Part shown: one piece after another, positions 22,901-34,900 of the stretch
How positions within the stretch are numbered: the first letter of the stretch is position 1
How the letters are laid out: each line of letters starts with the position of its first letter
From: Paragorgia papillata
Lineage: Eukaryota; Cnidaria; Anthozoa; Scleralcyonacea; Coralliidae
NCBI GenBank assembly: GCA_035771165.1
Contig: JAWNZC010000014.1
Location: 2,083,001 to 2,147,000, forward strand
DNA length: 64,000 nucleotides
Direction of reading: 5' to 3'
Program-made: the position numbers and the translations under genes
The notes under the pieces: model-generated
What the model was told of the DNA's origin: nothing
Seen by the model: the letters and a program-made list of their open reading frames with translations, nothing else
Databases searched by the model: none

Positions 22901-25900
22901 GTCTCATAATCTATAACAGCTTGCGTCATGTCAGTCTCTAGTTTCTCAGTAGCCTCTAAGAACTGTTTATCAAGTAATTCTTTCTTGGTCCATTGCATTT
23001 CATCCAAAGCCTTCCATTTTTGACACCATTCATATTCAAATGTCCCTGGTGTAGCAAATCTTGCACCAGCATCACGCTCACTAGATAAAACCACCAGTAT
23101 TTGTCAACAAAGTAACCTCCCCAGCCATTTGTGCAAAGCAATGTGTACCTATTTACTTCTTAGAAACTACTTTGGGGCAAACTTTGTCCCCTTGAAATTA
23201 CTCTAAGTTGCAACTTACTGCATACATTGGAGATTAAAATCGAGTATTTTTTTGTTTAATAGCATTTCCAATGGCAAAAAGTCATCTTGTCAAAGATACC
23301 TCGATTTCCAAGGCTGCATTGCATAATTTAAAAAATATACATTATTGTACTGTACAAGAAAAAGCCTTCTTGGTTTTACAAATGCTCGGTCAGCACACAC
23401 CTACTATTTGTCGCACGTGTGAAACGCCATTACGTAACGTAAAGTCTCCTAACGCAATGCAAGGTGTCACAACGTAACGTATCACATCATAACAATTTAT
23501 TACAATGTACGGTAATGATTCACAGCGTTTACAACGAAGATCTCATAACGCAACGACGTCATAAACAAACGTAAGGTCTCGCACAGAAAGTCTCAAAACA
23601 TAGCATAAAGTATCACAGCCCGATTTCCAGTCAGCGCAATTTTGCAGGCGGAATTTTTCGTGGTTCCGCGAGCTCTCGCACGTTACACTACTTTCGCTCG
23701 AGAAGTAACAGAACAAAGAAAAATTCCATCCGCGCGCAAAATTCTACTGAGTGTAAATCAGACTTAAAGTTTTGCAATGTAACATCTTCCAGCGTAGCAT
23801 AACAATTCGCACAGCGTAGTAAGTTTTTCGCCTTACAACTAAAATATAATAATGTTGAAGTGAAAGATGACGTCTTACAATGAATATTAAGCAACACAAC
23901 TTTGCGTTTAAAATATACACCACAGATGAGGAGCAAATATAAAAGTATAAAAAAAAGTCTTCTGTGCATATTTCCTTTCAAACGTACCGGTAAATTTGTG
24001 CGTGCGAATCACTTCACATGTGCAGTTAGGACAAAAAGGCATAAGATTCCTGCGTTCCCTGTTTCGGCAGTATATTTAACCTTACTATATTTCGATGATA
24101 GTCATCAATACTTGGTTTCAGCCCAAGCTACAATACTTTTCAAAAGCCTTTAATTAAATAAATAATTATTTGGAAGGCAACAGAAGATGTTAATTAAGAT
24201 GCAGAAAAAACGTTAAATGCTTATGTTTCACCAAAGTTTATCACGATTTTCTAATCCATTAATTAATAACGATCATACACTGTAGTAGTATTATTCAACC
24301 CCTCCCAGCTTTCCCAACATTAGCCATAAAAACTAGGTATGAAATTACTTGACAGTGACTAATTACTACAGTTGGGCATTCACTTAATCTAAATCCACAA
24401 AACATAGAGTTTCCTACCAAAATTTATGTTTTTACAACCATTTATCTCTCAGTTTAAAAAAAATAAAAATCATCATCAAATCAGATGGTTGATCCTTAGT
24501 TTAAAATTTCATCATTGAGATAAATTCAATATAGGCCTTGTTATGATCACTCAAAAAATGGTAAGAAAAATGCAGTTGTCTTTAGTAGTGTACTGGACTG
24601 TACGTGAATGAAGAATTATTGCTGCACAAACTGAATACTTGGTTGCAGACTGAACTACCGTACTTTTGAGCCTCTACAAACATAATTAACTAGTGATGGC
24701 TTGTGTCAAGCCTATAGTACTTTATCCTGGAGAAAAATACCCTGTTCAGTGTTGAGCCATGATAACATGGACTACCATGTGCATTATGCAATGTTACGTA
24801 AATTGATATATCTCACAATGCTGACCGGTTGTCCCAATATTAAGCTCAGTAATCAAAGCACTGGTATTCTTCCCCAAATCCTTTATTTATTAAAAACAAT
24901 TTACTGAATGTATTTCTTGTTACAAAATTTTAATTTCACAACGCATTTTATTAAAAAAGAATTCACTTACTTGTAATACCCTTGCTGCCGTTCAATAGAC
25001 TTCTCAAGGAGACCCTCTTCATCATCAGTTTGTTCCTGCTGCTTAATAAAAACTGGTCGTGGTGATCTAGGTAAATATACACGTAAAATAACATTTAGAT
25101 ATATCTTAATATTTTTTTAAATTAAAGAAATATTGCTGTCTGCTCTCAAGAAGAAGTTTGTTTAAAACCGCAGCAGTGCCCTCGTTGCTAAAGATTAAAG
25201 AATCCGAGCTCCAGCAGGATCATGATGGATAAAGATGAATCATATTCCGCTAGTCCACTCGCTCGATCCCTATTCTGTGACGTCACCAAAATAAGTTATC
25301 GAGAGAAAAGAGGACTAGGAACTAGTCTGGGCTTTTCCGTGGCTGAGCTGTGGACCATGGGACTGGGAACTAAATTCGTTTCATGACGAGTTGTCCCTCT
25401 CCAGTCCTCTCAGCCACCCCTCCCCCAAAATATATAGCCCTCAGACCCCCAAATAGGAAATAGAAGGCCTACAATCAGTGACAAAAGTGTTGGGACACTT
25501 CAACCTAAAGGACAATAGTTTCCACTCCGAGTATCCCCCGGCCCCCCTGTTCAACGTTGGTGACTCTTTAGGCGTTCGTTTCAACGTTCACTGAGTTCCT
25601 TACTTTAAATTCAACATTGAATAGGGAGGGGGCGGGAGGGATATACTTTACTACCAAAATAATTGAAAGAAATATTAGGTAAGTACCAACAATGCGAGAT
25701 GTCCCAAGGTATTTTATCACTGATTGTCTGAACTATTTTCTGTCTATTTTCTTTATATTGTAAAAAAATGCCGTGACAGCCAGCCAACTTAGGACCGTAC
25801 TTTAAAGCTCAGAGAGCTAAAGCAATGTTATAGTAGACTAAATAGACTATTTCTCTGTAAAATTCAGTAAGGAAATATGATATTCAATAGTCAATATGGC

Positions 25901-28900
25901 CCCCTGTTGTGCGTCTGTTCTGTCCACGGTTCTCACAACGGTTCTCACCAGAAAAACATGTATTAGAACGAAGATTGTGCTTCAAAATGACATTTTCTAC
26001 ACACCCGCCTTGTGATATGTTAGTTTTGAATAAGAAAATAATGCATATTTACAATTCACGCTTTTCAAATGCGTTTTTTACAACGATGCTCGCTATATTT
26101 ATATAAATAGCTTGATGTTATACTATCTCTTTATACTGCGGAAGTGAAAACCGTCGCCGCTTTACCTCTAAATTATTTTATTTTGTTGATGCAATACCGG
26201 TTAAAAATCATTAAATGTAAAGTATACCACGCAGATGACACTAGAAAACAGCAGCACTGACTATTTGTTAAGAAACAAGCGTAAATTAGTAAACTAACGT
26301 CCACGGTGTTCAGTGAGCACCATGGTGAGAACCGTTGGTGAGAACCGTGGACGTCGTGACATTTGTCATGACATCCGTTGTATTACGTTATATCTCTCTA
26401 ATAATTTTCCGCAAATATTTCGCCTTTTACCTTAGTATGTATTTAGTAATGTTGTACGTAATATGGTTGCTAATGAAAACCTAGAACAAGCTTCAATATG
26501 TTTTGTCCCTTTCTTGACATTAATAGACGTTGGTACACGTTTAGAATTTCGGATTTTTTAAGCCTAGTATTACTTCTCTAATATTTTTTTTGTGCTGAAA
26601 TTAAAGTACGCGTACGTGTTCTACAGCAATTGTTAAAATAATAAAAGGTCCCTACCTCAAATAGCGTTATTGCTAATACGCGCAGAACCCGTTAAAGATT
26701 GCGCAACTGGCTAAAACAAACACGTTTTAATTCTCGTTTAACGCGACGCCCGTAGAATAGAAGAGTGATATTGCACAAGTTATACTCTACACATACATAA
26801 ATAAATGCGCAATCGAGTGATTGTAAATACATTAAAACTTCGTTTTAGGTAAATCTAGCATTTTTAATTGCATTGCTGATAACGCACCTATTTCAGCCGA
26901 AATCTGTTTGCATAATACGTATCCCCCGGCACCCTGTTCAATGTTGGCGACTCTTTAGGCGTTCGTTTCAACGTTCACTGAGTTCCTTACTTTAAATTCA
27001 ACATTGAATAGGGAGGGGGAGGGAGGGTTACACTTTACTACCAAAATAATTGAAAGAAATATTAGGTAAGTACCAACAATGCGAGATGTCTCAAGGTATT
27101 TTGTCACCGATTGTAGGTCTAGGCTGGTGTATGTATCTCAATATAAAACATTATGTATTTTGTCCCTCAGTTTCTACATACATCAGTTTTAAGTCAGCCG
27201 GTAATTCCAGTTGTAAAAATAATGTAATCATCACTGGGACGTCAAAATAACATTGACCCATCGCTGCCTAGGATGTCTGAGGGTTCTCTCTTTGATGAGT
27301 AAAATCGTCTGGCCCGTGTTAGACGGAGTAAAAAAATATAAATGGGGCATTTCTGGCCCCTTCAGGCAGGAATGGGTTAATATTACAATTGAAAGTAATT
27401 ATACAGTGTATCACCAGTTAAGACAACATAACATATCTTGATAACTAAAGCACTTTAGCCAATTAGGTTTGACTTTTTCGGCCAAACGTTTTGCAAATCA
27501 AACTTACCAGTAACCCCAAATTAATGAAAATATATTAATTCACTAAAATTTTTATCAAGATTTCTTAGTTTAGGCACTAAATCAACAGCACTAGAAGAAT
27601 TGCTAAAGCATGGTGGTCACACCCAGTAAAGCACCTTTCATTATGTAATGTCTGAAACATTTAATCTTTTGGCCAAACTATTTGAACAACTGTGTAAGCA
27701 CTTTTTCAGACCAACAATATATCTTTCACAAATAACAGATCCCGCAGCTGACTAGTCATGTTGTTAATATAATGCAAATAAGGAGAACCGTCTGAACACT
27801 ATGAAGTTAGCAATAGGGGGAGAAATGTCAAAAATCTCCTTTTTCCTCCCAATTTTTAAACTAGGGCAACATTATCTATCAGAAATGTTTTTCTTCCAGG
27901 CGTAAAACGAGTTTTTTCACTTCAAGAGGCGGGATTAATTACTCAACACAGAAACCTTCCAGACGCTTTTTCTCTGGTCAATTTTTCGCCAAAATGTGTT
28001 TTTCAACAGTTTAATAGAACTTCGCAGGGTTTATAATTATATTACTCTTCTACAAAAACGCGTCGGCGATTTTTTATTAGTTGCATAATTTTGATTTTAT
28101 CAAGTTTTGAATAAACAAGTTGTGAAATATATTGCGACTACAACACGTAAATCGTTAATAAAAACCGAACGAAACAGAATTTCAAAAATCGCCGACACCT
28201 TTTTGTAGATAATTAATAACTTGTCAATGATATAAATTTCAAAACTATAAATTAAATTCCAAAGAACTTTAAACTCTTGAAGCACACAACCTTATTTTTT
28301 CTTTCGGTAAATACAACGAATAACCATTATATTTTCTATAATTTTAGATTTTATAATCGTCTTCCACGGTTAATTGGCTTTAAATTGGTATATGATATGT
28401 TTAAAAAGACCATTTGAGCATTTTCCTGTGGAGAGTCGCATACTATGTATTATACTGTAGCGTTCGAACAGTTCTCCTTAGCATTCAAACAGCTTAATAG
28501 CTACAAGCATTAGAACTACATTTTAGAAGCGTTCAAGGATTAATTACAGAAGTTTAAAGAAGCTTTTACATGCTCAAACGGACCGTCTCATTGTTTTAAA
28601 CGGCGTACATCAAAAACAATTACTAAAACGAATAATCTGAAGTCTATCTCTCTGCGAGTCGCAGGCAGAGTTGAAAGAGAGGCTGCTACTGAAGCAGTAA
28701 CTTTTTTGGATTTATGCGTATGGAATGTATGCAAAATTCCCATTTGGCTAATCCCTTTTAATTAGTAACTTGATGCGATATTTTGTATATATAACCTTCA
28801 AGCAAAAAATTTCATGCTCTTTCTGATGGTGCAATCTGTTTTACTGTATATGGTAAGCCTGCTGAGCTATGTTCGGCTAAACCATAGCAACTGAAAAATA

Positions 28901-31900
28901 CAGAAAAATCTGTATCCAGGCATCAAAGGGATGAGGGCAAAATTAATTAATTATAGAGTTGGGCATTCATACCGCTTTAATTTAGGCATTTGAACGACCC
29001 TGGCTAGGCTACGAACAGTGCTGACTAGCTGTTTGAATGCTAGCCCACCAAATAACTTTAAGTAAAAAATTCTGCCACCACCTATTTATTTATCAGCTAT
29101 TAATTTTAATACCAATCTCTGTAAATAATTTATTCACTCTGAAGATGTTACTGGGTTAGTAACGAAATGTCAGTATTAAAATATTTTTAAATAAATTATT
29201 ATGTAATCGTTATGGTTTTCCTTAAAGTTATTGGCTGGGCTATCATTTTTCTAACAATACCGTGCTTCCCACCCGACTACCTGTTTGAACACTGCTAGTG
29301 ATTGATCGCGCTGGCAGATAAGTAATTTGTCATAAAATGCACTCGCAGATTATCTTCCACTGCCTAGAAATGGAGTAAATAAATGCTCAGTTGTATATAA
29401 TATGAAAATAATGGAATATCTCTTGTTTACTCTGTGCAGGAGTATACAGTCTAGCTTATAAAAACAAATCAATAAACCAGCGGTGTGGTTTTGAACTTTG
29501 AACAACTTTATGCACGCATATTTACGAATTATGGCATCACAGGGAGATAAATTGTTCTTGGTTTTATTAAATTAACGGGTTTAGATATTAAATATTTTTA
29601 GTTTGTTTCTAGTGGCAGGCTAACTGCACTCTCCAGTGACGTACTGTATTGTCTTGCTGCATATTGTTTAATTGATATTCGTATTATTAAAAGACTAGCC
29701 GAAATCGGCGAAAATGCAAAATAGCGTTCGTTTGCTCACGGGGACGTCCGCTGCATGTTCCGGCGCGGCAATATCGGGATAAACACTACAAAATCTCAAA
29801 CTTCATGCTAGTTGTGCAGATGAAAACCACAAATGACACTTAAAACATTCGTATGAAATTCATTTTTATGATAATAGACTGTTAAAATTGACCCAGGAAA
29901 TGTAACAGGAAGTCATCAACATAAACCGGCGCTGTTTTTCAAGAAAAACCAAATCGCGCTGCCCAGTTGTGAAATCTGCTCTGGCGAGCGCAATCCATCG
30001 TGCTGGTGTATTTTATTCATTGAAAGCACTGAAATGGGTCATCCAACTGTTCGAATGGTTCTTGCTACCAGCTAAACAGTTAGATAAACCAATTGAATGG
30101 TTGAAAGTACCAGTCAAATGGTACTCACTATCATTCAAATGGTTCATCATCCAACCATCCAAATGGCATTTAACAACATTCAAACAGTATTTTCAATTCA
30201 TATCGTTTGCTAAAGCATTATTGTTAATGTACATTTTCCCATGGAGGGTCACATATTATGCAAATAGCAAACAGACAAAAGTAAAATTTAAAAATACCTG
30301 CCAATCATAAAAAAGCCTTCATTTGTTCTTTGAATTGCATTAATTGCACTACTTTTTCGAGCAAACTCCACCACTCCATAGCCTTTACTTCTTCCTCGAT
30401 CATCTACAACTACCACAGCTCTCTCTACATCTCCAAATGTAGAAAAGGCTTTTTCAAGCATTTCATTAGAAACAAGAGGACCCAGATTGGAAACATGGAT
30501 AGCAGTGGATATACTTGCAAACCTCACAGCTAACATCCTTCCTCTCCGTGTTGACCCATCAAGGGCATTTTTAGCTGCTTCAGCATTCATGCGAGTATCC
30601 TAAAATAAAAAAAAATACTGGTTTCAAGATTAGACAGCATAATATGGGTTGCTGTTATGAGTGTTATCCCTTAGGGGCCTTAGGTCACAGCTCCATTGCC
30701 ACACTGAAGCAAAGTGAAGAACTTGCCTTGCTAATTTATTTTTCAACATGCTTGTCTTATTTGTCTTTCTGAGATAAACACTCTATACTTGCAAGTGCCA
30801 GTAAAGAAAGACTACTGTCATCAATTGCATCTATATTCTATTGCTTTGGGTTGGTTTGTTTTCTACTACACTTGAAGTAGAAGAGGGTAATTTTAAAATA
30901 AATTTAAACACAATTTTAAAATACATAAATATACAGTATATATACACAGTGGATTTAGCCTGCATGCATCTCTACTCCATGAAATTGCTGTTCAACTTTT
31001 ATATTATTTTGTAAAATTTCAAATACAGTAGAACCAGAGTTTTATGGCCACCCCTGTTGCCAGGTAAAAATGGTAATTGTAAATGACACGTGGTTGTACA
31101 TGGCAGGTAGATTAGTGATGTGATGTCATAGTAGCAGGGCTTTCAACAGGGGGCACACAATTGCGTGTTGAAAAGAAGAATGTGTCTATCAGCAAAGTTT
31201 GTGGGAAGAAACCAGTTCATGTGACCAAGAAAGAAATTCAGGCTCCCAACTTCTCCAGGACAACTAGAACACATGACAACATGGACAGTGATTCTGAACA
31301 GTCTCACTCCATAAATAATAACACAGAATTTCTAGCTTACTAAGTACCATTTTTACATAAAAGTTACAGTACAAATTATTTTTCATTAGTTTTTTATGGC
31401 ATTAAATTGTTGTCTATCCTTATACCAAAGAACTTTAATTTCTACCACTCTGTTATATAAACAGGTCTTAATTAAAATAGCCTCTTAACAAGATAATTGC
31501 ATGCCCAACAAGTTTTGCCCACGCAAGCAATTTTCTGAGGTTGAAAGCCCTGTATCAGCCATTTTGGCAGCACCACATTAGGAAAATGCCAATTTCTAAA
31601 GATTTACAAGGGAAATGGCAGCCTGGTTCCCAGGCCTCTCTTTTTAACGTCGAGCGGCAGACCGAATTGTGAGAGGCCTGGAATAAAATGTTTTGCCTGG
31701 CCCCAAATCTGGCCCCAAATTATACAGGCACCAAACGGCCGTTTGGCGGAAAACCAAGGCAGATAACACTCACATCAGTCTGCACAATTCTTTATAACAT
31801 CATATAGCAAGGTTGATCTACTGCCGAAACGTTAAAAAGCATATTTCGATTTGTATAAATGTGTTTCAACACAATCACTTCCTACGCCGAACACTACTTT

Positions 31901-34900
31901 ATAAAGCCTCGTATGTAACAACCTTTTAACGTTATGTAAAAGAAAGAAACCTACTCGTTTGCTGTCTGCTAGTCAAGAAGAAGTTTGTTTAAGTGCCCTC
32001 GTTCATAAAGATTAAAGAATCCGAGCTCCAGCAGGATTCATGATAGATAAAGATGAACATTTTCCGCTAGTCCTCTTGCTCGATCCCTATTCTGTGACGT
32101 CACCAAAATACGTTCGAGAGAAAAGAGGACTAGGAACTAGTCTGGGGAAATGGTAGCCTGCGTAGCAGGCGTTACTGGACTGGGGGACTGGGGAGAGGGC
32201 TGAGAAGTAACGCCTGTTAATTGTAATATTTCAAAATCCATGGCATTTAATTCAGTAACATTTCGCGTAAATTATTATTCAGTGCTTTCAATGAGGCGAG
32301 TGCACTCGCCCACACGCTCCCAAGTTCGTTCTGCCAGCGCGATTGATCGCGCTGGCAGATAAGTAATTTGTCATAAAATGCACTCGCAGATTATCTTCCA
32401 CTGCCTAGAAATGGAGTAAATAAATGCTCAGTTGTATATAATATGAAAATAATGGAATATCTCTTGTTTACTCTGTGCAGGAGTATACAGTCTAGCTTAT
32501 AAAAACAAATCAATAAACCGGTGGCGTGGTATTTACGAATTATGGCATCACAGGGAAATCAATTGTTCTTGGTTTTTTTAAATTAACGGGTTTAGATATT
32601 AAATATTTTTAGTTTGTTTTTAGTGGCAGGCTAACTACACTCTCCAGTGACGTACTGTATTGTCTTGCTGCATATTTTTTAATTGATATTCGTATTATCC
32701 AGGAAATGTAACAGGCGCTGTTTTTCAAGAAAAACCAAATTGCGCTGCCCAGTTGTGAAATCTGCTCTGGCGAGCGCGATCCATCGCGCTGGTGTATTTT
32801 ATTCATTGAAAGCACTGTTATTTCAATAATTCTTTGTATAAAAAACAATTATAGTACAAGGGAGTTAAAAGACTGAGAGTTGGTTGCAAATCTGTGGAAG
32901 GGATAAATTAATATTAACGGATATGTCTGCAGTGTCCGACCGGGTGTCTGCTGACAAATATTTCTAAAACTGTGGACTGGAAATGTATGAAATTAGGTGT
33001 GAATGGTAGAGTAATCCTGTTTCTATCAATGGCAATGAATATTCATGAAAAAAACAGTAATGACAGCAAGTGTTTACCAAAATAAAACAGTTGAGTGAAA
33101 GGTATACCATTATTGAACGGAAATTTCTGCCGCATCCCACGGTGTTCGCTCGCAAATATTTTCAGAAATTTTATGACTGACAGAGACATATGAAAGCAAA
33201 GCGTCTCACAGTGTTCGCTTTCAAAATCAAATTCAGGAACTTCCTATTATTAAGATATATTCCAAACTCTTGCATGGAGGTTTTAAATATAAAACTTACG
33301 GTTGAATGGTATGGGAGTCGAGAAGGCTGACACTCGCAAAAAGCCTGCAAGTGCTGTTTAGATATTTCCTTTGATATAAATCGTTTCAGCTTTGTTTGAA
33401 AATTAGAATTGAAATTATTAATTTTACTTACTAAACCTTCTTGATTGACAGATTATGGGTGCTAAGCGAATCACATTCAGCGTAATCAATAATTAAAATC
33501 CCATTCGTCAGCGAACGGGTTTTACAAAACCAAAGAGCTCCACTGCAGGCGTTACTTCTCAGCCCTCTCCCGAGTCCCCCAATCCAGTAACGCCTGCTAT
33601 GCAGGCTAGGGAAATGGAAAAAGCAAGAACACTTCAAAGATCTAGAAGTGCAGTCTTGATTTATTAACGACATTAAATGTTATTTAGTTATTAAAATAAA
33701 AGAAATTTGACATTTGTGTGTTTAATATCATGGCCTTAGAGTCATGTTCTCCACATCAAAATGGTGTTGTTCACTTCAGTTTTTGCACTGTGTTTTTGTT
33801 ACGTTTGATTCAATTTTTGCACTGGTTTAATCTTGTTAAAGGCTCTTGGCTTTATTTATGATCTTCCAGAAGTATTTTTTAGATGTTAACACTCAGTTTT
33901 GTCACTTTCCATTCCGAGTCAAAAAGCAGTTGTAAAAGATAAACTTGTTGTGGTAATGACCGTCAAGATCAACTTGTCTAAAGTTAACAAATATTACTCA
34001 TTATTACTCATGAATTGTTCACTCATTGTATAACTCTCAAACATCAACTAGAAAAACATCAACCATCAAATTTTGTGATTTGTTATATAGACTTAGTTAT
34101 GTTAATTTGATTGACCTACTTAAAGCTTTACTACCATACTTTATGACTATAGCTTTTAGTACCATGTAGCTTTAATAAGAACGTGGCACATGTATGCCAG
34201 GTGAAAAAAGCATGTCACCGATAGCTCACTATTGTCATTAATATTTTGTCAGTAATACCATTTCAAACTTTCGTTTCGACGAGATATCGCTTATCGCTCT
34301 TAGAAAAGTGTGGTGTTTATAGCCTTGGAGAATCATATTGGACAGATCGAGCTGCCGCGGAATTTTCAGATCAGAATTGGATTATCCCGAAAAACGAAAA
34401 AAGAAAAACAACGACACATCCGATGCAGCGCACCGACTTTTCTGATCAAGATTCCGAAAGCAAAAGCTAATATGCATTCAAAGTTACTTAATGTCATGTT
34501 TATTTATTAAAAATAGATTACAAATAACGTTTTAAGACTATTAAATTATTGCAGGTTGACCATAGGTTTGACTGAGTAGTTAAGATTATGACAGAGCTAT
34601 TATATTTTTAGCCTTTTATTTAACCATAGTTAATGATTTAACACTCGTTCCAGAACCACATATTTTCGAAAAATAGTTGCACATTGTTTTTTCTCAACTA
34701 ATTCGAACCCTGTTTATCAGCATTCTACCAATGATGTCACCATGATTTTAACAAGAATAAATAGGTATGGCCACACACTCAAATGGTTTTGCACCCCTTG
34801 CAATATCCCAAAGTTACACCACTGCCAGTATTAAGTAAGAAAATTTAACATCACACAATTTTTACTCCTCAAAATGAGAACCCATCCCCAGAAATGATTC

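Noticed and set aside
29969..30310. Plus-strand ORF with regularly spaced Trp-Lys
   Set aside because: Starts in a hAT-like repeat and runs through a degenerate CAAATGG array antisense to DBHS exon 2; no known family.
31161..31343. Plus-strand 60-codon ORF in DBHS intron 1 (KVCGKKPVHVTKKE...)
   Set aside because: No ATG start, no partner exons and opposite strand to the gene; may be a transposon relic but cannot be supported.
34246..34510. Two overlapping plus-strand ORFs
   Set aside because: No recognisable domain, opposite to the DBHS gene within its intron 1; kept as chance ORFs.
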